Assembly: GCA_947302205.1 (NCBI GenBank)
Contig: CAMYVD010000001.1
Location: 178,866-242,865, forward strand
DNA length: 64,000 nucleotides
DNA from: an uncultured Bacteroidales bacterium
GTDB taxonomy: Bacteria; Bacteroidota; Bacteroidia; Bacteroidales; F082
Direction: 5' to 3'
The notes below the pieces were generated by a model that was not told where the DNA came from, ran no database searches, and saw nothing but the letters and a program-made list of their open reading frames with translations. Made by a program: the position numbers and the translations under genes. Positions 32,678-42,255 of this stretch are shown here, piece after piece. How positions within the stretch are numbered: position 1 is the stretch's first letter; each line of letters starts with the position of its first letter.

Positions 32678-35052
32678 AGCCGCTGCTGTCGATACTTCTT
32701 TGCTTTCTTTCATTAAGCCTCTTTTCGCAACAATACTCCATTGCTGGCCGGGTCACCGATGCCAACAACAGGCAGCCCTTGTCTTTTGTCAACATCGTGG
32801 TCAATGACGGCAAGTATGGCGGCATGAGCGATATCGACGGGAAATACCAGATCAGCGCAGACGAACCGATACGCACCCTGTTTTTTTCATGCTTGGGCTA
32901 TGAACCTTTTGAAAAGAACGTGGCATCCGAAGTCCATCGTCTGAATGTCGCCCTTGTGCCCAAGACGTTTCAGTTGGGTGAAGTTACCATCGAGGCGGGG
33001 GAGAATCCCGCCCACCGCATCATCGACAGTGTGATGGCCCACCGGAAGGAGAACCACCCCAATGCATTGGACTCCTACCGCTATCATATCTATGACCAAA
33101 TGGTGATTACCATCGATAGCAGCGAGGTCGTCAAGGCCATGGAGGGGACAGACCGGCCTCCAGCGATGGCTTTGTTTGACAGCATCTTGAAGAAGAGCGA
33201 TTTGATGGTCATGGAAGTCTTTTCGGAAGTGCTGTTTCGCTCTCCGAACCAGTTTCGGCAGAATGTGTTAGGCACTAAGATGTCGGGTTCAAAAAACCCT
33301 CAGGTAGTGTACCTCGCCAACCAAATGCAGAGCACCAGTTTCTATGATGAGACGGTGACCATCGCCGGGACCGACTACGTCAACCCCATTAGCCGAAACA
33401 GCAAAAGCCACTACTTCTTTACTTTGGAATCCGTGGTGCCTCTTGGCGGAGCCGACTCGCTTTATGTGATTTCGTTTCATCCCATGAAGGGAAGCACGTT
33501 CAGTGGTTTGCGCGGTATACTGGCCGTCCATTCTGACGGATGGGCCTTGCAGAATGTAAAGGCGGCTCCTGAAACCAGCGGGGCGTTCTATACCATCAGC
33601 ATCCAGCAACTGTACCAGAAGATTGAAGGCCAATGGTTTCCGAAACAGCTGAATACCAATTTGGTATTTCCTCAAATGGTGGTGGATGTGGAGGGGTATT
33701 CCTTCCCTATGATTGCCATTGGCAAGAGCTATGTTTCCGATGTGGTGTTGCATCCCAACCTGACGAATAGGGACTTTTCGGAAGTTGAGCTTCAAGTGCA
33801 TCCTGTAGCGGCTTATCGCGATGATGAATTCTGGACCCAACATCGCATTGATTCGCTTACCGAGCGGATCCTGAACACCTATCATCTGGTGGATTCCCTG
33901 ACTCAAGGCAGTAATATCTTTGACAGGGTATTGAGTGTTACTGATCAGTTGATGGATGACATGTCGTTGGGCCTTGGCCCGATCGATTGGAATTTGGGTA
34001 GTTTGTTCCGTTATTCATTCACACGGGGTTGCTATTTCGGCCTTCATCTCAACACGAACGACCGCCTGTCTCGCCATTTGCGCCTTGGCGGTTTCGTGGG
34101 CTATTGGACTAAGCTGCGCGACATTGATTACGGCTTTGAAGGGAAATGGCTGATGAATCGACAACGGCAGATGGAACTTGGTGTCCGCTATGCCCATAAG
34201 TCTTTGACGTTGGGCGAGTTCAACGGATTTGGCGAGAGCAACAACCCCTTGTCGGAAAATGAATTCCGTTACGTCTTTTATGAGAATGTGATGATTCGCA
34301 GCAATTGCTCCGAAGCGTTCTTCAACACCCGTTTTGCGCGCCATTTCAAGGCCTTCCTGACTTTTGGAACTTATCGAAAGAAGTACCTGCTTCCGCCTTA
34401 TGACGCCATGCCGATCACCCATTTTACCATTGCGGAGCTGAAGTTGCGTTTTGCTTACAAGGAGAAGTTTATGGGCACTACCAAGGGAATACGCTCGATG
34501 GGTACCGATTATCCTGTGGTTTGGCTTTCCTATCAGCATTCGTTCAAGGATGTTATGGGTGGCGAATATGAGTTTGACCGGTTTAAATTCCAATTGGAGA
34601 AAGACTTTCAAACGCATTATGTGGGAAAGACCTCGGTGTTGCTTCAAGCGGGTTATGCATCGAAAGGATGCCCCGTGCAAGAGACCTTCGACCTTTTGGG
34701 CAGCTACCAGTTGGTCGGGCTTTATTCGCCGGGTAGCTTCTCTACGATGCGGGATAATGAGTTCTTGTGCGACCGTTTTGTGGCGCTGTTTTTGTCGCAC
34801 GACTTCCAGGGAACGTTGTGGGATCCGCACTCCCAGTGGTTCAAGCCTCAGCTTTGCTTGGTGACCAACCTCGGTTGGGGGCTACCCACCATGAAACATG
34901 GTTATTTTGAGAGCGGTATGGTGGTAAGAGGATTGCTGAGCATGCCGATGGTGAATTTGGGTGCGGGCGTGTTTTACCGTTATGGCGCCTATAGCTTCCC
35001 CAAGGTGATCGATAACTTTGCGTTTAAATACAGTATTACTTTTAGTTTATAG
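32674..35052 (+). CDS. DUF5686 family outer-membrane protein with carboxypeptidase-like regulatory domain
   Basis: A 792-residue exported protein. A signal peptide (MKPLLSILLCFLSLSLFSQ) precedes a CarboxypepD_reg-like beta-sandwich (SIAGRVTDANNRQPLSFVNI to about residue 105), a DUF5686 core and a long C-terminal barrel-like region. It ends in a hydrophobic residue (KYSITFSL). DUF5686 proteins are widespread in Bacteroidota with no established function; they are thought to sit in the outer membrane. It is translationally coupled to the DivIC/FtsB-like gene and followed 23 nt later by apbE. Confidence 0.85.
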   Translation: MKPLLSILLCFLSLSLFSQQYSIAGRVTDANNRQPLSFVNIVVNDGKYGGMSDIDGKYQISADEPIRTLFFSCLGYEPFEKNVASEVHRLNVALVPKTFQLGEVTIEAGENPAHRIIDSVMAHRKENHPNALDSYRYHIYDQMVITIDSSEVVKAMEGTDRPPAMALFDSILKKSDLMVMEVFSEVLFRSPNQFRQNVLGTKMSGSKNPQVVYLANQMQSTSFYDETVTIAGTDYVNPISRNSKSHYFFTLESVVPLGGADSLYVISFHPMKGSTFSGLRGILAVHSDGWALQNVKAAPETSGAFYTISIQQLYQKIEGQWFPKQLNTNLVFPQMVVDVEGYSFPMIAIGKSYVSDVVLHPNLTNRDFSEVELQVHPVAAYRDDEFWTQHRIDSLTERILNTYHLVDSLTQGSNIFDRVLSVTDQLMDDMSLGLGPIDWNLGSLFRYSFTRGCYFGLHLNTNDRLSRHLRLGGFVGYWTKLRDIDYGFEGKWLMNRQRQMELGVRYAHKSLTLGEFNGFGESNNPLSENEFRYVFYENVMIRSNCSEAFFNTRFARHFKAFLTFGTYRKKYLLPPYDAMPITHFTIAELKLRFAYKEKFMGTTKGIRSMGTDYPVVWLSYQHSFKDVMGGEYEFDRFKFQLEKDFQTHYVGKTSVLLQAGYASKGCPVQETFDLLGSYQLVGLYSPGSFSTMRDNEFLCDRFVALFLSHDFQGTLWDPHSQWFKPQLCLVTNLGWGLPTMKHGYFESGMVVRGLLSMPMVNLGAGVFYRYGAYSFPKVIDNFAFKYSITFSL

Positions 35053-35075
35053 TTGGTAGTTAAAAGTTGGAAGTT

Positions 35076-36050
35076 ATGAAAATTCGGTGTTTGTTTTTCA
35101 TGGGCTTGACGCTGTTGGTTTCGTGTGTGAAACAGCCGCAGAAGATGGTGCTGCAAGGTTTGGTTCAAGGTTCTTATTATGCCATCACCTATTTTGATGA
35201 GGAAGGTCGGAATTTCCAGCAAGAGGTTGATTCCATCTTTCACGCGGTGGATAGGTCAGTCAACCTCTGGGTGGACAGCTCGGTGATCTGCAAGGTGAAT
35301 CGCAATGAAGAAGTCGCTTTGGACCCAATTTTTATTGATAATTTCGAGATCGCTCAAAAAGCGGCAAAGCTTTCCAATGGTTATTTTGATCCAACCATTT
35401 CCCCGTTGGTGGCGGCATGGGGCTTCAGCGCGAAAACCGGCGACACCATCACGCCACAGCTGGTGGATAGCCTCAAACAGCTGGTGGATTATCGGAAAGT
35501 CCATATTGAAGAGGGTAAATTAATCAAGGAAAATCCGGCCATGAAGCTGGATTTCAATGCCATAGCTCAAGGCTATACTACGGATCTTGTGAGTGCCTTG
35601 TTAGAGTCCAAAGGCATCAAGAGCTACATCGTGGATGTCGGTGGCGAGATTTTTGCCCGTGGCACCAAACCCGATGGCAAACCGTGGGTGGTCGGCATCG
35701 AAAAGCCGGCAGCCGATTGGGATTCGGAGCGTGTGGTGCAGCAGCGTGTGGAACTACAGGATAAAGGCATCGTCACCTCGGGCGGCTATCGCAAATATGT
35801 GGAGCGCGATGGGAAGCGTTATTCCCATTGCATCGATCCTATGACGGGCTATCCAGTGGAGCACAACCTGCTGAGCGCTACGGTAATAGCCGAGAACGCC
35901 ACATGGGCTGATGCCTTGGCCTCGGTTTGCATGGTGATGGGCATGGAACGCTCGCTCGAGCTCATCAAGACCCTTGATGACGTAGAGGTATGCTATATCT
36001 TTGTGAACGACCGTAACGAGTTGGAAACCTTTAGTTATCCCGTTCAATAA
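35076..36050 (+). CDS. apbE: FAD:protein FMN transferase (ApbE)
   Basis: A lipoprotein of about 324 residues (lipobox LLVSC) that covalently attaches FMN to Thr residues of exported flavoproteins such as NqrB/NqrC or RnfG. Motifs are KLSNGYFDPTISPLVAAWGF, AMKLDFNAIAQGYTTDLV, YIVDVGGEIFARG and RYSHCIDPMTGYPVEHN. The start at 35076 places the Met directly before KIRCLFFMGLTLL; the upstream Met would add only three residues. Its stop overlaps the convergent PP2C gene by 7 nt. Confidence 0.92.
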   Translation: MKIRCLFFMGLTLLVSCVKQPQKMVLQGLVQGSYYAITYFDEEGRNFQQEVDSIFHAVDRSVNLWVDSSVICKVNRNEEVALDPIFIDNFEIAQKAAKLSNGYFDPTISPLVAAWGFSAKTGDTITPQLVDSLKQLVDYRKVHIEEGKLIKENPAMKLDFNAIAQGYTTDLVSALLESKGIKSYIVDVGGEIFARGTKPDGKPWVVGIEKPAADWDSERVVQQRVELQDKGIVTSGGYRKYVERDGKRYSHCIDPMTGYPVEHNLLSATVIAENATWADALASVCMVMGMERSLELIKTLDDVEVCYIFVNDRNELETFSYPVQ

Positions 36051-36784
36051 ATCTTTGCCACAATCACGCTGACATTGTCGATGCCGCCATGGGCACAAGC
36101 GGTGTCGTGGAGTTCCTGAGCGGGATGTTCCGAGGATGACAGGATGGCTTCGATCGTTTCGTCGGGAACCATCTCGGTGAGGCCGTCAGAGCAGATGAGG
36201 AGCGTGTCATGGACGAAAAGCCGTTCGGTGAAATCCACCACCATGAGGTCGCCGTTGGCACCACCCCCGATACAGTTGAGCAGGTATGGGCTTTCGTTGG
36301 GATCGCCGGTAATGCCTCGTGCGGTGTCGTCTTGGGTAATCCTGCGGAGAATGCCGTCGCGGAAGCGGTAGGTACGGCTGTCGCCGGCATTGATCAGCAG
36401 GGCTTTGCCATGGGACCATACCATGCCGGTCAAGGTGCATCCCATGGGCCGGACTTGGCCTTCTTCCCTGGCTTCTTGGTTGAGCCGGTCGCTGAAGGCC
36501 TTCACCTGAAAGCGAAGGTCGTCTTCCAGGGTGTCGGCATGGAACCGGTTTTCCTTGAAGCACTCGTCCAAGTGTTCCAACAGCCCTTGGCTGGCCCGTT
36601 CGCCCTGTTCGTGGCCTCCCATGCCGTCGGCCACCAAGAGATAAAACTGGCTGGATTCATCAATCTCCACGGGGAAACTCATGTCAGCGTCGCGCAGCAG
36701 GATGCCTCCCAACGACACCATGTCCTCGTTGTTGTCCCTTTTCGGGCCTTTCTGGCAGACCGCTTCAATAGTGAGTGTTATCAT
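36044..36784 (-). CDS. PP2C-family protein serine/threonine phosphatase
   Basis: A 246-residue cytoplasmic phosphatase, the likely off-switch for the kinase encoded in the same operon. All the metal and phosphate motifs of PP2C are present: GPKRDNNEDM, YLLVADGMGGHEQGERAS, LINAGDSRTYRFRDG, LLICSDGLTEMVPDE and the closing HGGIDNVSVIVAKIY. Length is that of a stand-alone Stp-type enzyme. Its ATG overlaps the stop of the FHA gene (ATGA), which couples the phosphatase to a phosphothreonine reader. It is the last gene of the seven-gene cluster. Confidence 0.93.
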   Translation of the reverse strand: MITLTIEAVCQKGPKRDNNEDMVSLGGILLRDADMSFPVEIDESSQFYLLVADGMGGHEQGERASQGLLEHLDECFKENRFHADTLEDDLRFQVKAFSDRLNQEAREEGQVRPMGCTLTGMVWSHGKALLINAGDSRTYRFRDGILRRITQDDTARGITGDPNESPYLLNCIGGGANGDLMVVDFTERLFVHDTLLICSDGLTEMVPDETIEAILSSSEHPAQELHDTACAHGGIDNVSVIVAKIY

Positions 36785-37293
36785 TTCACAGTGAGGTGTG
36801 TGGTTGCTATCTTCAGTTGATCGTTCAGGTGGAGGTCGGTCCAGGTGTTGGGTGCCAGCCTGGCTCCATTCAGGAAGGTGCCATTGTGGCTGCCCAAGTC
36901 ACGGATTTGCCATTGCCCATTCATGCAGCGTAGCTCTCCATGCCGTCCCGAGATGTACATCTGTGTGCCAAACTCGGGATAGATGCCGGTGGTACGGCCG
37001 AAGACGCCTTCCTTGAGGGTGAGCCTGAAGCCATCGCCTTCAAGCAGGGAGGGAGCCTCTGGGGAAGGAGCTGCTGTTTCTTCAGGTTTTTGGGGCTTTG
37101 GATGCTCTTGAGGCTTTGGATTCTCTTTGGACTTGAAGTATTCTTTGGCGCTCACCAAGTCGGCGCCGCAGGCGGGGCACTCCGTTCCGCGTTTGGGTTG
37201 GTGGCACTCGGGGCAAAAACGCAGCTCCTTGCCGCACTGGTCGCAAAAGTGGCTGTCGTCATCGATGATCTCTTTGCAGTATGGGCATTTCAT
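36781..37293 (-). CDS. Double zinc-ribbon plus FHA-domain protein
   Basis: A 170-residue cytoplasmic adaptor. The first 45 residues form two zinc ribbons (CPYCKEIIDDDSHFCDQC, then FCPECHQ...CPACGADL). A Lys/Pro/Glu-rich linker of about 30 residues (with a repeated ENPKPQEHPKPQK) leads to an FHA domain with its phosphothreonine-binding residues: Arg in GVFGRTTGIYP, YISGRHGELRC, and RDLGSHNGTFLNGARL. FHA domains bind pThr peptides, so this should read the output of the neighbouring kinase. It overlaps both neighbours by 4 nt. Confidence 0.92.
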   Translation of the reverse strand: MKCPYCKEIIDDDSHFCDQCGKELRFCPECHQPKRGTECPACGADLVSAKEYFKSKENPKPQEHPKPQKPEETAAPSPEAPSLLEGDGFRLTLKEGVFGRTTGIYPEFGTQMYISGRHGELRCMNGQWQIRDLGSHNGTFLNGARLAPNTWTDLHLNDQLKIATTHLTVK

Positions 37294-39767
37294 AGTATAT
37301 CCTCCAATTCAATCTGATTGATGTCTTCGGCTTTGATGGTCATCAGCTCTTCTTCGCTCAAGGTGTCGTCGTAGGCGGTGCGTGTCGAGAGGTTCTTGAT
37401 GGCTCGGTCAAGGGTCTTGCGCACGGTGCGGGCGTTGCCGAAGTTCTCGTCGCGTGCGGCGTATGCTCGCTCGAAGAGCGACTGTGCGGCGGCCAGGGCC
37501 TGGTCATCGAGATGGAACTCTTTTTTCTTGGCCATGTTGACGAAGATTTGGAACAACTCATCAACGTTATAGTCTTCGAACTCGATGGTCTCGTCAAAAC
37601 GCGACTTCAATCCCTTGTTCTGATTGAGGAAACGGATCATGTCCTGCGTGTAGCCAGCGGCGATGCAAACGAACTTGCCCTTGTAGTTCTCCAACAGGGG
37701 CGTGAGGGTGTTGATGGCCTCGATGCCGTAGTCGTGGGGACCGCCGTTGCTCAATGAATAGGCCTCGTCGATGAAGAGCACGGCTCCCATGGCTTTCATC
37801 ACCGTTTCACGGGTCTTGGGCGCGGTCTCGCCGAGATAGCGGCTCACCAGGTCTTCACGGGTCACCTCATACACATCGGAGCTACTGATGACCCCCAAGG
37901 CGTGCAATATCTTTCCCATGAGGCGTGCCACGGTGGTCTTGCCTGTGCCTGGGTTGCCGAGGAAGAGGTAATGGCTGACGTTGATGTTGGGCGTGCGGTT
38001 GCGACGCTGGGCGAGTTGCTGCTCGCGGCGTATGGTGGCTGCCAGGTCACGGAGACTGCGCTTCACGCTCTCCAGTCCCACCAGATCGTCGAGTTCTTTC
38101 ATCACCTCTTGGATATCGACGACCTTGTTTACGCCTTCGCCGGCGATGTCGGAGTAGGTGAGGAGTTTGCCCTCGCGGGTGATTTCGCTCTCGCTCATGG
38201 TGCGGTGGCGTATCCTGCGGCGTTCGATGGCGGCATCAAGAAGATTGCGTACGTCACGGGCGTTGCCGAAAGTGTCGCCACGGCGATTATACATGTTTTC
38301 GAACTCGATATGGAGTTTGTCGGAGGCCTCCTGGTCGAGGCGGAAGCCTTTCTTCGTGGCCATGCTGAGGAAGATGAGCTCAAGTTCCTTGGCGTTGTAG
38401 TCGGGGAATTCAATCTGTTTGTTGAACCTTGAGGGGAGACCTGTGTTCATCTTGAGGAACTCCTTCATGTCGTCGCGATAGCCTGCGGCGATGCACACGA
38501 ATTCGCCTTTTTTGTTCTCGAGAATGGGCACCAACTTGTCGATGCCGGCCTTGCCGAAGTTACCGTCGTTGAAGCCGTATGCTTCGTCGATGAAGAGCAC
38601 GCCGCCCATGGCGCGGTCCACATAGTCCTGCACGTTGCGCTCGGTGCCGCCGATGTATTCCGAAATCATGTCCTTGGCGGCCACCTCCACGTATTGGCCC
38701 TTAGGCAGCACCCCCGTGGCGCCAAGGATGTCGGCGAAGATGCGCGCGATGGTGGTCTTGCCCGTGCCGGGGTTGCCGGTGAAGATGTAATGGTCCTTGA
38801 GTTGGGCTTTGGCACCGGGACCGCCTTCGCGTTGGGCTTCCTTGACGTTGTCGATGATCTTGTGGATCTCGTCCTTGACGCTCTGCAGCCCGATGAATTC
38901 GTCAAGCTCAGCCCAGATTTCTTCTTCGGAACGAGGCACAAACACCTCGCCTCGGATGTCTTGCTCATCGATCGTGCTGCCGCCTCTCAACAGGGCGTTC
39001 ACGGCCAGCTCTTCGGCTTTCGACTCGGCCAACAGGCCGTTGTTGTCGATGCCGCCACCCTTGCGCATGATCCATTCAAAATGGCCATGGAGCTTCGTCA
39101 GGGCCTCGTTGGTGATGTCAAACTTGTATCTCTTTTTCAAGATATGGGTGCAAATGTCGCATAACGACTGCTCATTGAGCGGTTTGAGGTCGAAGCGGAA
39201 CTCGAAAAGCGAGGCCACCTCGGGTTTGGCGGCCAGAAAGTCCTCAAAATCGCGCCGTAAGCCGGTCATGATCACCACGGGCATGTTGGCCGGATGGTCG
39301 TGCATTCGGGTGAAAAGGGCGTCAAGTTCGGTTGACTCGCCGTTGTAAATGAGCTTTTGGGCGTTGTGAATCACCAACAGCCCGTTTTTGATGTCGTTCA
39401 GATTCGTCTCAATATTGTCGAGCCATGCCGGAAAGTCGATGGCATCAATGGTCTTGATGTCACTTTGATAGACCACGCCTTTCTTCATCAGGTAGTCGGA
39501 GAGCAGGTTGGCCATGAAATGCTTTCCGGTGCCGGCGTTTCCCAAGATCACGCAATCCATCTGGATATGGACACGGTTGCCCCTTTCTTTCATCTGTAGA
39601 TCGACATCGACCCGCTTCTTGAACTCGTTGAGCGGTTCCAGCAGGTCGTCCTTGCCGAAGAGGCCCTCAAACTCCTTCCCGTAGGGGATGGGAAGTGGCT
39701 TTCCGCATCGCTTACAGAACTTCGCCTGATCCCTGTTCTGTGTCTGACAATTCTTGCACTTCATCAT
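37290..39767 (-). CDS. Zinc-ribbon protein with three P-loop (CbbX/SpoVK-like AAA+) domains
   Basis: An 825-residue ATPase. A zinc ribbon at residues 4-21 (CKNCQ...CKRCG) is followed by three P-loops. The first is divergent (VILGNAGTGKHFMAN, residues 76-83; its Walker B strand reads LLVIHNAQK, lacking the catalytic acidic pair). The second (YIFTGNPGTGKTTIARIF, 331-338; LFIDEAYGF) and third (YLFLGNPGTGKTTVARLM, 604-610; LFIDEAYSLS) are intact CbbX/SpoVK/EccA-like modules with sensor and arginine-finger regions (GLPSRFNKQIEF, GLKSRFDETIEF). It should remodel a protein partner using ATP. Its start overlaps the kinase gene by 56 nt, and the ribbon lies in that overlap. Confidence 0.93.
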   Translation of the reverse strand: MMKCKNCQTQNRDQAKFCKRCGKPLPIPYGKEFEGLFGKDDLLEPLNEFKKRVDVDLQMKERGNRVHIQMDCVILGNAGTGKHFMANLLSDYLMKKGVVYQSDIKTIDAIDFPAWLDNIETNLNDIKNGLLVIHNAQKLIYNGESTELDALFTRMHDHPANMPVVIMTGLRRDFEDFLAAKPEVASLFEFRFDLKPLNEQSLCDICTHILKKRYKFDITNEALTKLHGHFEWIMRKGGGIDNNGLLAESKAEELAVNALLRGGSTIDEQDIRGEVFVPRSEEEIWAELDEFIGLQSVKDEIHKIIDNVKEAQREGGPGAKAQLKDHYIFTGNPGTGKTTIARIFADILGATGVLPKGQYVEVAAKDMISEYIGGTERNVQDYVDRAMGGVLFIDEAYGFNDGNFGKAGIDKLVPILENKKGEFVCIAAGYRDDMKEFLKMNTGLPSRFNKQIEFPDYNAKELELIFLSMATKKGFRLDQEASDKLHIEFENMYNRRGDTFGNARDVRNLLDAAIERRRIRHRTMSESEITREGKLLTYSDIAGEGVNKVVDIQEVMKELDDLVGLESVKRSLRDLAATIRREQQLAQRRNRTPNINVSHYLFLGNPGTGKTTVARLMGKILHALGVISSSDVYEVTREDLVSRYLGETAPKTRETVMKAMGAVLFIDEAYSLSNGGPHDYGIEAINTLTPLLENYKGKFVCIAAGYTQDMIRFLNQNKGLKSRFDETIEFEDYNVDELFQIFVNMAKKKEFHLDDQALAAAQSLFERAYAARDENFGNARTVRKTLDRAIKNLSTRTAYDDTLSEEELMTIKAEDINQIELEDIL

Positions 39768-42252
39768 ATTGGGTGAATTCGGTATTAAAAGGTTTTTTCA
39801 ATTGTTTGTCGAAACGGTCCATACGTTCTGATTTCGGCAGCGCGAACCTGAACATCATCAGCACGAAGGTGCTCAAGATGAACAGCCATACCATCTTCCA
39901 GCGTTTTTTCACGTCTTCTTTCCAAGAGGTAGAGCCTTTGACGCCTATGGCACCGTTGATTGAGGAATCGAAGGTCCTCTCGTTGTTGAAGGCGAAATAC
40001 AAGGGCTCCAAAGTCAATTCCTCGAACCCAGGATGGGTGATGTTCTTGATCCGTTTTCGTTTGTCGCTGGTGTCGAATAGGGCGGTGATGCTGAAGAAGA
40101 CCAGCGTGGCGAGAACGATCAATCCATATAAATACATGATCACATAACCTATCAGGGAAATGGCCAGCGTCATCAAGAAAGAGACAATGGCTCCGATGAT
40201 GATCGGGACCAGGCACCCGTCGCTGTCGAGGGTGAAATAGGAGATCACGGCGGCGACGATTCCAAGTCCGTAGAAGAGGTAGCTGGTCCATCCGCCGATT
40301 TTGACGGTCGGGTTGTCAATGATGTTGAGGATGATATCGGTAAGGAGGAGGGCTAAGGGGATGAAGCCTAGGAAAATCCCCAGAAGACGCTGGATCAGGC
40401 TTGCCGACCAGGTTTCCCTGATCTTGTTCTTGGCTTCAGAGACGATGCCTAGGACGTTGTCTTGGGCCTGTCGGAAACGCGAGTAGTTATGGTCGTCTGG
40501 GTCAATGTACCCGAGCAGCTGAACGTATTGTTCCAGGAGTCGTTCGTAGGTGTATTTCTTCTTCAAGTCGGCGTGCGGGTTCTCGTGGCACAGCACAGCC
40601 AGCCATCCTCGGATGCCTTTGTCGTTTTGAAGGTCGTAAAGCAGCTCTTTCTTGGGCGCTTTGTAGAGGTCATCGATGCTCCTGAGGACTTTGCCGGTTC
40701 TCGACAAGTGGTACTCAGGCTGCGCTCCAAAACCGGAGAGGGTCTTCATCATGGCCACTTGATGCAGGTACTCGCTGTCTTTCGGCCCGGCTTTTTTGCT
40801 GTTTTGGTTGTCGCCGTAGACGCAGTAATTGAACCAGTTGCGCTGTTGCGTGAAACGGTCGCCTTTATGGATGAGGAACCATGGGAGATAGTCGTCATTG
40901 TCGCTGTCGAAGAAGCTTTCGGCGAGGCAGGTGTCCAGGAAGTCGGCGTTGTTTTGGGTGAAATAATGGTCGTAGGCTTGGTTCAGCACCTTTCCGATGG
41001 TGGCGCCGGTCATGGCGTAGTCGGGGTTGTGAAGATCGCAGCAGAGCTGAAGGTCGTAAAAGGGATTGAGGGTGTGGATGGCGGCCAACAGTCCCATTTT
41101 CTGGTTGTTGGGGAAGTCCTTTTCGATGATGTTTTCGATCTCGATCTGGAGTTCCGGAATGTGTTCCAGCCATTTTGAAATCTTGCCGCTATAGAGGTAT
41201 TTGATGGCCAGGTCCTTGTCTTCGACCATGAAAGCGGCCAATTCCTCGGGGCTGTGGGCGATTTGCTGTTTCCTGCTGTTGAAGATGATGTTTAAGCCGC
41301 CGTGACTCGCCTCGCTATAAACCTCCACCGTCTTGCCGTCGAGGAAATCGTTGATTTCCTTCAGCCCCCAGCGGTGTGCGGGATCCTTGACCAGCAACCC
41401 CCGGGTGATGGTGTAGAGCGGGTCGGGCATGTCGGAGGGGACGACGATACCGTTGTGAACCTTTTGCATGGCCAGGGTAGCCTCTTTGTTTCGGAAGGCC
41501 GACTCGCCATACCAAAGGCAAAGGATGGTCATGCCCAAGGAGTAGAAATCGGCTGCCGGGGTAAGCTCGCAGTAGGTGCTGTTTTCGATGGTCACCGTAC
41601 GCTCATAGACCTCGGGCGCCGCATAGATGGGGGTCCGGCTCTGTTGCGTGGTTACTTTACCGTGGTCGAGTATGTCGGCGATGCCGAAGTCACAAAGCAC
41701 GCAGCCCCAAGTGGACTTGTCGCGAACCAAGATGTTGGCGGGTTTCACGTCCTTGTGGATGAATCCCATGCGATGGCAGGCTTCCAAGGCCTCGGCCACC
41801 TTGCGAACGATGGCTAGAATGGCGTCTTTATTCCCTTTCAAGTCGATGCTGCTCACGGCACCTCCGGGACAATACTCCATCAGTTCGAACTGACGTTGCT
41901 CGCCTTCGTAGTCCATGGTGCCGTAGTCGTAGAGGTCTACCACTTGGCCCATCCCTCGCATCCTTTTCACCAGCTTCAGCACGTTGGCGTTGAAGCCGGA
42001 GTCAGGCTTGTAAATCTTCAGCAGCTTGCCGTCACGCAAGAGGATGTCGGCTTGCGATCCGCTATGGGCCACATTGCCGTTGGACGGGGGTGTAGCGGTG
42101 CCTTGGGGCGGTGTCGCTGTTCCCTGTGGAGCAGTGGCTGTCCCTTGTGGAGCGGTTGCCGTCCCCTGTGGTGCTGTGGCCGTTCCTTGCGGTGCTGTGG
42201 CGGTCCCTTGGGGCTTCTTGGCGTCTTTGAGCAGATCTGACAAGTCATCCAT
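39712..42252 (-). CDS. Membrane Ser/Thr protein kinase with heptapeptide-repeat N-terminus
   Basis: An 846-residue protein. Residues ~13-55 are six tandem copies of PQGTATA/PQGTATP. An Hanks-type kinase domain follows (about 65-310): LLKIYK with the ATP-site Lys, GFIHKDVKPANILV with the catalytic Asp, VLCDFGIADIL, and TPIYAAPEVYE with the APE motif. A helical middle region of about 300 residues leads to four or five membrane helices (LLGIFLGFIPLALLLTDIIL, YLFYGLGIVAAVISYFTL, IIIGAIVSFLMTLAISLIG, MVWLFILSTFVLMMFRF) and a short tail. Kinase and repeats are presumably cytoplasmic. No extracellular PASTA sensor is present, unlike PknB. Confidence 0.93.
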   Translation of the reverse strand: MDDLSDLLKDAKKPQGTATAPQGTATAPQGTATAPQGTATAPQGTATPPQGTATPPSNGNVAHSGSQADILLRDGKLLKIYKPDSGFNANVLKLVKRMRGMGQVVDLYDYGTMDYEGEQRQFELMEYCPGGAVSSIDLKGNKDAILAIVRKVAEALEACHRMGFIHKDVKPANILVRDKSTWGCVLCDFGIADILDHGKVTTQQSRTPIYAAPEVYERTVTIENSTYCELTPAADFYSLGMTILCLWYGESAFRNKEATLAMQKVHNGIVVPSDMPDPLYTITRGLLVKDPAHRWGLKEINDFLDGKTVEVYSEASHGGLNIIFNSRKQQIAHSPEELAAFMVEDKDLAIKYLYSGKISKWLEHIPELQIEIENIIEKDFPNNQKMGLLAAIHTLNPFYDLQLCCDLHNPDYAMTGATIGKVLNQAYDHYFTQNNADFLDTCLAESFFDSDNDDYLPWFLIHKGDRFTQQRNWFNYCVYGDNQNSKKAGPKDSEYLHQVAMMKTLSGFGAQPEYHLSRTGKVLRSIDDLYKAPKKELLYDLQNDKGIRGWLAVLCHENPHADLKKKYTYERLLEQYVQLLGYIDPDDHNYSRFRQAQDNVLGIVSEAKNKIRETWSASLIQRLLGIFLGFIPLALLLTDIILNIIDNPTVKIGGWTSYLFYGLGIVAAVISYFTLDSDGCLVPIIIGAIVSFLMTLAISLIGYVIMYLYGLIVLATLVFFSITALFDTSDKRKRIKNITHPGFEELTLEPLYFAFNNERTFDSSINGAIGVKGSTSWKEDVKKRWKMVWLFILSTFVLMMFRFALPKSERMDRFDKQLKKPFNTEFTQYDEVQELSDTEQGSGEVL
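42088..42213 (-). repeat. Six tandem 21-bp repeats encoding PQGTATA in the kinase gene
   Basis: Six consecutive in-frame 21-bp units encode Pro-Gln-Gly-Thr-Ala-Thr-Ala/Pro. Synonymous positions differ between units (for example CCTTGGGGC, CCCTGTGGA and CCTTGCGGT on the plus strand). The array is therefore not a recent exact slippage product, and the peptide is being conserved. Confidence 0.85.
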
Positions 42253-42255
42253 GGC

